DNA of 11,696 nucleotides, taken from contig QKYT01000057.1 in NCBI GenBank assembly GCA_003550305.1, positions 267,670-279,365 of the forward strand, in the 5' to 3' direction. The notes beneath the pieces are model-generated. The model worked only from the letters and a program-made list of their open reading frames with translations. It was not told the origin of the DNA and ran no database searches. Each line of letters opens with the position of its first letter. The first letter of the stretch is position 1. Below are positions 8,431 through 11,696 of this stretch, piece after piece. A program made the translations under genes and the position numbers. The DNA comes from Glomus cerebriforme (Eukaryota; Glomeromycota; Glomeromycetes; Glomerales; Glomeraceae).

Positions 8431-8569
8431 TATTTTATTATCATAAACTTTTGGTAAGTTTTAATTACTATAAATAAAATTAAAATTTTAATTAAATATT
8501 AAAATAATATAAATTTATTAAAATAAAAAATTTGTTTTATAATATATGTATTATATTTATCTGCAATAT

Positions 8570-8953
8570 ATGATTTATACTTATCTTTATCAAACAATAA
8601 TTATAATTGATCTTTTAATATCATTCGTTGAAATACTTTATTGAAACTTAGAAAAATTAAATAATGCAAAAACTACACCATAATTATGTTGTATAGCCAG
8701 TATTTTAAGACATTATTATTATTAAGTTATCCAACTGCAAACATCTATCTAACACAATCCTAAAAAATGTAGCTATGATATGGCAGGTTTACACAAAGAT
8801 ATAATATATGGAATTGTATCAACTTCTCATATGGATTGAGTAATAATTAAACTAGTTTCATCTAATTCTGAGAATAATAGTGAAGGGAAAGTTAAAGTAA
8901 TGTTAATTGCTGATCTGCCACTTAGTGATACAAAATGATTGGCAATCTATAAT
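8570..8953 (+). pseudogene. Coding fossil, possibly another CRN/REase-like family member
   Basis: A single plus-strand frame stays protein-like across several stops: IDLLISFVEILY, stop at 8642, NLEKLNNAKTTP, stop at 8681, LCCIASILR, two more stops before 8753, then HNPKKCSYDMAGLHKDIIYG, IVSTSHMD, stop at 8837 (TGA, probably former TGG), VIIKLVSSNSENNSEGKVKV, MLIADLPLSDTK and a stop at 8936. That 300 bases keep one phase argues for decay by point mutation only. The DIIYGIVSTS...W pattern recalls the segment following the nuclease core in proteins such as the one at 5888-6776 (KTFGIV...YFLECS), so a related family is plausible but unproven. The 5' and 3' limits are where the frame stops looking like protein; no ATG or natural stop is defined. 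Confidence 0.45.
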
Positions 8954-9193
8954 TAATTTTGTTACAATTTTACATATTGATTACTATTACTTCTAAATGG
9001 TGTTTGTCCCAGTTCAAAAACATATCCCAACAACATAAATACCCTATAATATTACTAACAAAAGAAATTTTATGCTCTAAATTGCACTATGGTATATTTG
9101 CATGAAATTGGTGGATTCAAAAAATGCCAAAAAACAAAAAAAACTATAAAAAACACCATATCTTAACATTTAATTATACCTTTTTGTCTTCAT
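8954..9193. other. Spacer between two plus-strand pseudogenes
   Basis: Moderately A+T-rich with no frame that reads convincingly. A poly-A-rich patch lies at 9119-9155. It may hold the decayed end of the previous gene and the promoter of the next, but no TATA-like element can be told from the background. Confidence 0.4.
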
Positions 9194-10337
9194 ATGTATG
9201 TTTCCTGTAAGTTTAATGGTGAAAATTTTAGTATTTCTATTGTTCAAAATACTACAAGTCCATTTGACCAGGATTTGTTTATATATATAAAGAAAAAAAT
9301 ATTGAAGTTTCATTATCTGCTTTTACAGCAATAACTACTTTATATCAAGAAATTTTTGGTAAAAGAACTGAATACTTAGGACCAGCAGTAATGGGATTTT
9401 ATAATGATCAAATTATAGAAAGGTTATTGCAAAATAGACCAATTTTTTTAATATATATCAAAATACAATCATTTTTAGTAGTAGTGTCAAATATTGGTTA
9501 TTCAAAAAATAATGGATCTTGTGGTGCAGAAAATGGTTTTACTTCTTCAATTCTAANAAAATTTCAAGGAAAACATTCTTTTGTTTCATAACGAGTTAAA
9601 AATAACACCTGTATACTTAGAATTTATCATGAATCAAATATAGTAACTCAATTTGAGAATAAAATTTCAACTGATGTGTGGAAAAAAAGTGGTATCAATA
9701 AAAAATTTGATGGAATTGATTTATTTGGAATAACACATTCATCTGTACAAACTATTTTACAAAATCTATCTAAAAATAATATTCTTTATATATGCATAGT
9801 AGATGAATGAAATAATTTTAAAATTTTACAGCAAGCATTTGATCATCATATAAAATCTAGAAAAATTGGAATAACAGCATTATTGGATAATTAGCAAAGT
9901 TTATTTATAGATTAGTTATCTCAAGAAAGTACAATTATTCAAATTCCAAAAGCATTGCAAAAATATCTATCCAGTTGATTATCAATTTTATCATAAAGAA
10001 TTATGTGCATGAAAAGCTATACTTATAGCTTATACAGTAGGTGTACCAATGTTACACCTTTTGAAAAAATATCAAATTTTGGAGTAAAACAATAGATCCA
10101 AGTGCTAATAAAAAGACTTTATTGAATTTATATAATGCCAGATTAATTTGTTTAAAAAATAATTCTCCAATAATTATAAATAAGAGTACAAAATTTTGGA
10201 AAAGTTTCAAATGTACCTTGGATAATAATAAATGTAGTATAGATGGAAAAATAAGAATTTTATCAATAATAGCAGAAAACTTCTATTATAATGATCTTTG
10301 TGAAAAACTTCAGATATGCAATAATAAAATATATTAA
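9194..10337 (+). pseudogene. Two-module protein of lineage-expanded fungal families, decayed
   Basis: From ATG 9194 the frame reads MYVSCKFNGENFSISIVQNT and FDQDL, then shifts near 9275 to VYIYKEKNIEVSLSAFTAIT, LGPAVMGFYNDQIIERLLQN, KFDGIDLFG and ILQQAFDHHIKSRKIG. A second shift near 9965 gives YPVDYQFYHKELCA, a third near 10078 gives FWSKTIDPSANKKTLLNLYN, and it ends at TAA 10335. Stops lie at 9589, 9808, 9892, 9913 and 10010. In context the last four replace tryptophan: VDE*NNF, LDN*QSLF, ID*LSQES, LCA*KAIL. The body, with its GIDLFG motif, resembles an uncharacterised family I recall as abundant in Rhizophagus. The tail (about 10185-10335: KFWKSFKCTLDNN, SIDGKIRILSIIAENFYYND, LQICNNKIY) resembles the start of a second such family whose members continue into a helix-turn-helix-like, possibly transposase-associated region, and it stops where that should begin. 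The short N-terminus looks like a ubiquitin-like or CRN-type header. The function is unknown. The plain reading is a pseudogene, about 380 residues if mended, truncated just before the satellite. Confidence 0.65.
9557..9557. other. Ambiguous base N
   Basis: The only undetermined base in the window. It lies inside the two-module pseudogene (codon ANA), does not affect the frame, and may mark an assembly or consensus conflict between near-identical copies. Confidence 0.95.
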
Positions 10338-10372
10338 AATAAAACAAACTCTAAATTATTATTTTGAATAAT

Positions 10373-11490
10373 TCACTCACTTTTTTTTACTCCTGACAAT
10401 TTTTTCTTTGACTTTTTTTCACTTCTGATCAGTTTTCTTCATTTTCTTTTGCTTCTGATCAGGTTCTTTATCTCCTTTTGCTCCTGATTGTTCCTTTTAT
10501 TTCATTTTACTTCTAATTAATTTTCTTCATTTCTTTTCACTTCTTAATTGATTTCCTTTATTTTCTTTCATTTCTGATTGGTTTCATTTGTTTTCTTTCA
10601 CTTCTGATTAGTTTTTTTTCATCTGCTTTTACTCATAATCAATTACTTTTATTTCCTTTTGCTCCTGATTGATTTTCTTCATTTTCTTTTGTTCCTGATC
10701 AATTCCTTTATTTCCTTTCACCCTGATCAATTTTCTTCATTTTCTTTCACTTCTTATTAGTTTTTCTTCATCTACTTTCATACATAATCAATTTTTTTCA
10801 TTTCCTTTCACTCCTAATCAATTTCCTTTTTCTTCTTTTGTCCTTGATCAATTTCCTTTATTTCCTTTTACCTCTGATTAATTTTCTTCATTTTCTTTTG
10901 CACCTCTTCATTTACTTTCACTTATAATCAATTTTTTTTATCTCCTTTCACTCCTGATTAATTTCCTTCATCTTATTTTATCCTGATCAATTTCCTTTAT
11001 TTCCTTTTACTCTGATCAATTTTCTTCGCTCTTTATCAGTTTTTTTTCATTTACTTTCACTCGTAATCAATTTCTTTCATCTTCTTTTGCTCCTGATCAA
11101 TTTTCTTCATCTTCTTTTATCCCTGATCAATTTTCTTTATCTCCTTTTACCTCTGATTAATTTCCTCCATCTCCTTTTGCCCCTGATCAATTTCCTTTAT
11201 TTCCTTTCACCCCTGATCAATTTTTTTTATTTCCTTTGCTCCTTATCAGTTTTTTTTTATTTCCTACTTCTGATCAATTCCTTTCATCTTCTTTTTACTT
11301 CTAATCAATTTTCTTCATTTTCTTTTATTCCTGATTGATTTCTTTCATTTTCTTTTGCTTCTGATCGATTTTCTTCATTTTCTTTTGCTCCTAATTGTTT
11401 TTTTTATTTTTGATCAGTTTCCTTTGTCACTTTTTGCTCATGATTATTTTTCTTCATCTTTTTTTTTTATTCTTAATTATTTTTTTATTA
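10373..11490. repeat. ~30 bp pyrimidine-rich satellite, about 37 units
   Basis: The consensus plus-strand unit is close to TTTCCTTCATTTCCTTTTNN followed by CTCCTGATNNATT. Successive GAT words fall about 30 bases apart from 10426 onward, with a few shortened units (for example near 10900 and 11020). The plus strand is almost all C and T outside the GAT(CA)A segment. The two variable dinucleotides NN take only the values TG, CA, TA or CG. By hand count the first is TG in 12, CA in 12, TA in 12 and CG in 1; the second is CA in about 22, TA in 8, TG in 6 and CG in 1. Unit length equals ten codons. On the minus strand the register I-D-Q-E-x-K-E-M-K-E runs from unit to unit, but x is often TGA or TAA, so no long frame survives. 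The plus-strand frame at 11087-11338 (LINFLHLLL-type repeats) follows from the same periodicity and is not taken as a gene. Confidence 0.85.
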
Positions 11491-11696
11491 TATAGGTTAG
11501 CCCAGGACCCTGAACAATATATGAATAGGTAGGATTTGAGTTTGCTTATTGAACATAGAAAATTTTTACCCTTAGTGAGATTTTTTTTTGTTTATTTAAA
11601 GGATTAAATTTAAAATAATCAGTATTTTATATGTATAGCACATATAAATTTGATAACTCAGTAATGTGTTTGCATAGCAGAAACTTATTTTGGAAT
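11491..11696. other. End of window, nothing assigned
   Basis: A slightly G+C-richer patch at 11494-11550 (GGTTAGCCCAGGACCCTGAA) follows the satellite directly and may be a fragment of another repeat or the flank that once bounded the array. The rest is A+T-rich without a readable frame. Confidence 0.5.

Noticed and set aside
10373..11490. CRISPR array, suggested by the ~30 bp period
   Set aside because: The units are contiguous and all related; there are no unique spacers, no exact repeats and no cas genes, and the setting is eukaryotic.

Overview
The window looks like nuclear DNA of an arbuscular mycorrhizal fungus (Glomeromycotina, most likely Rhizophagus). It is extremely A+T-rich. It is full of decayed gene copies and repeats, and the proteins still readable in the wreckage resemble lineage-expanded families I associate with Rhizophagus, including a Crinkler (CRN)-type protein with a PD-(D/E)XK nuclease-like domain. 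No database search was possible, so species and family names rest on memory of family sequences. I see no intact protein-coding gene of convincing length and no intact RNA gene.

Layout. Positions 1-1710 are featureless A+T-rich DNA. 1711-2095 and 3157-3503 are two diverged copies of one short inverted-repeat element (MITE-like), lying on either side of a degenerate ~49 bp minisatellite (about 2115-2712). 3696-5341 is a much more G+C-rich 1.65 kb insertion flanked by an exact 16 bp direct duplication. It ends in AATAAA plus an A-tract and looks like a retroposed transcript without a usable reading frame. A+T-rich filler follows to about 5887.

The right half is a gene graveyard: a CRN-like pseudogene (+, 5888-6776), an unrecognised probably coiled-coil family on the minus strand (7180-7815, with a possible upstream part at 8100-8430), a short plus-strand fossil that may be another nuclease-like family member (8570-8953), and a two-module pseudogene (+, 9194-10337). 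Between the two minus-strand pieces lie a diverged direct repeat and a possible tRNA-related SINE. The two-module pseudogene stops just before a ~1.1 kb, ~30 bp-period pyrimidine-rich satellite (10373-11490).

How the parts relate. Nothing here suggests a working operon or pathway; the region reads as a repeat-rich compartment where duplicated genes and transposons decay. The common theme is loss of G:C pairs. Most readable nonsense codons look like TGG to TGA/TAG or CAA to TAA changes. In the satellite, two positions per unit occur only as TG, CA, TA or (once each) CG, the pattern left by deamination of methylated CpG. Restoring those CpGs would give a 10-codon repeat without stops on the minus strand, so the satellite may descend from coding DNA.
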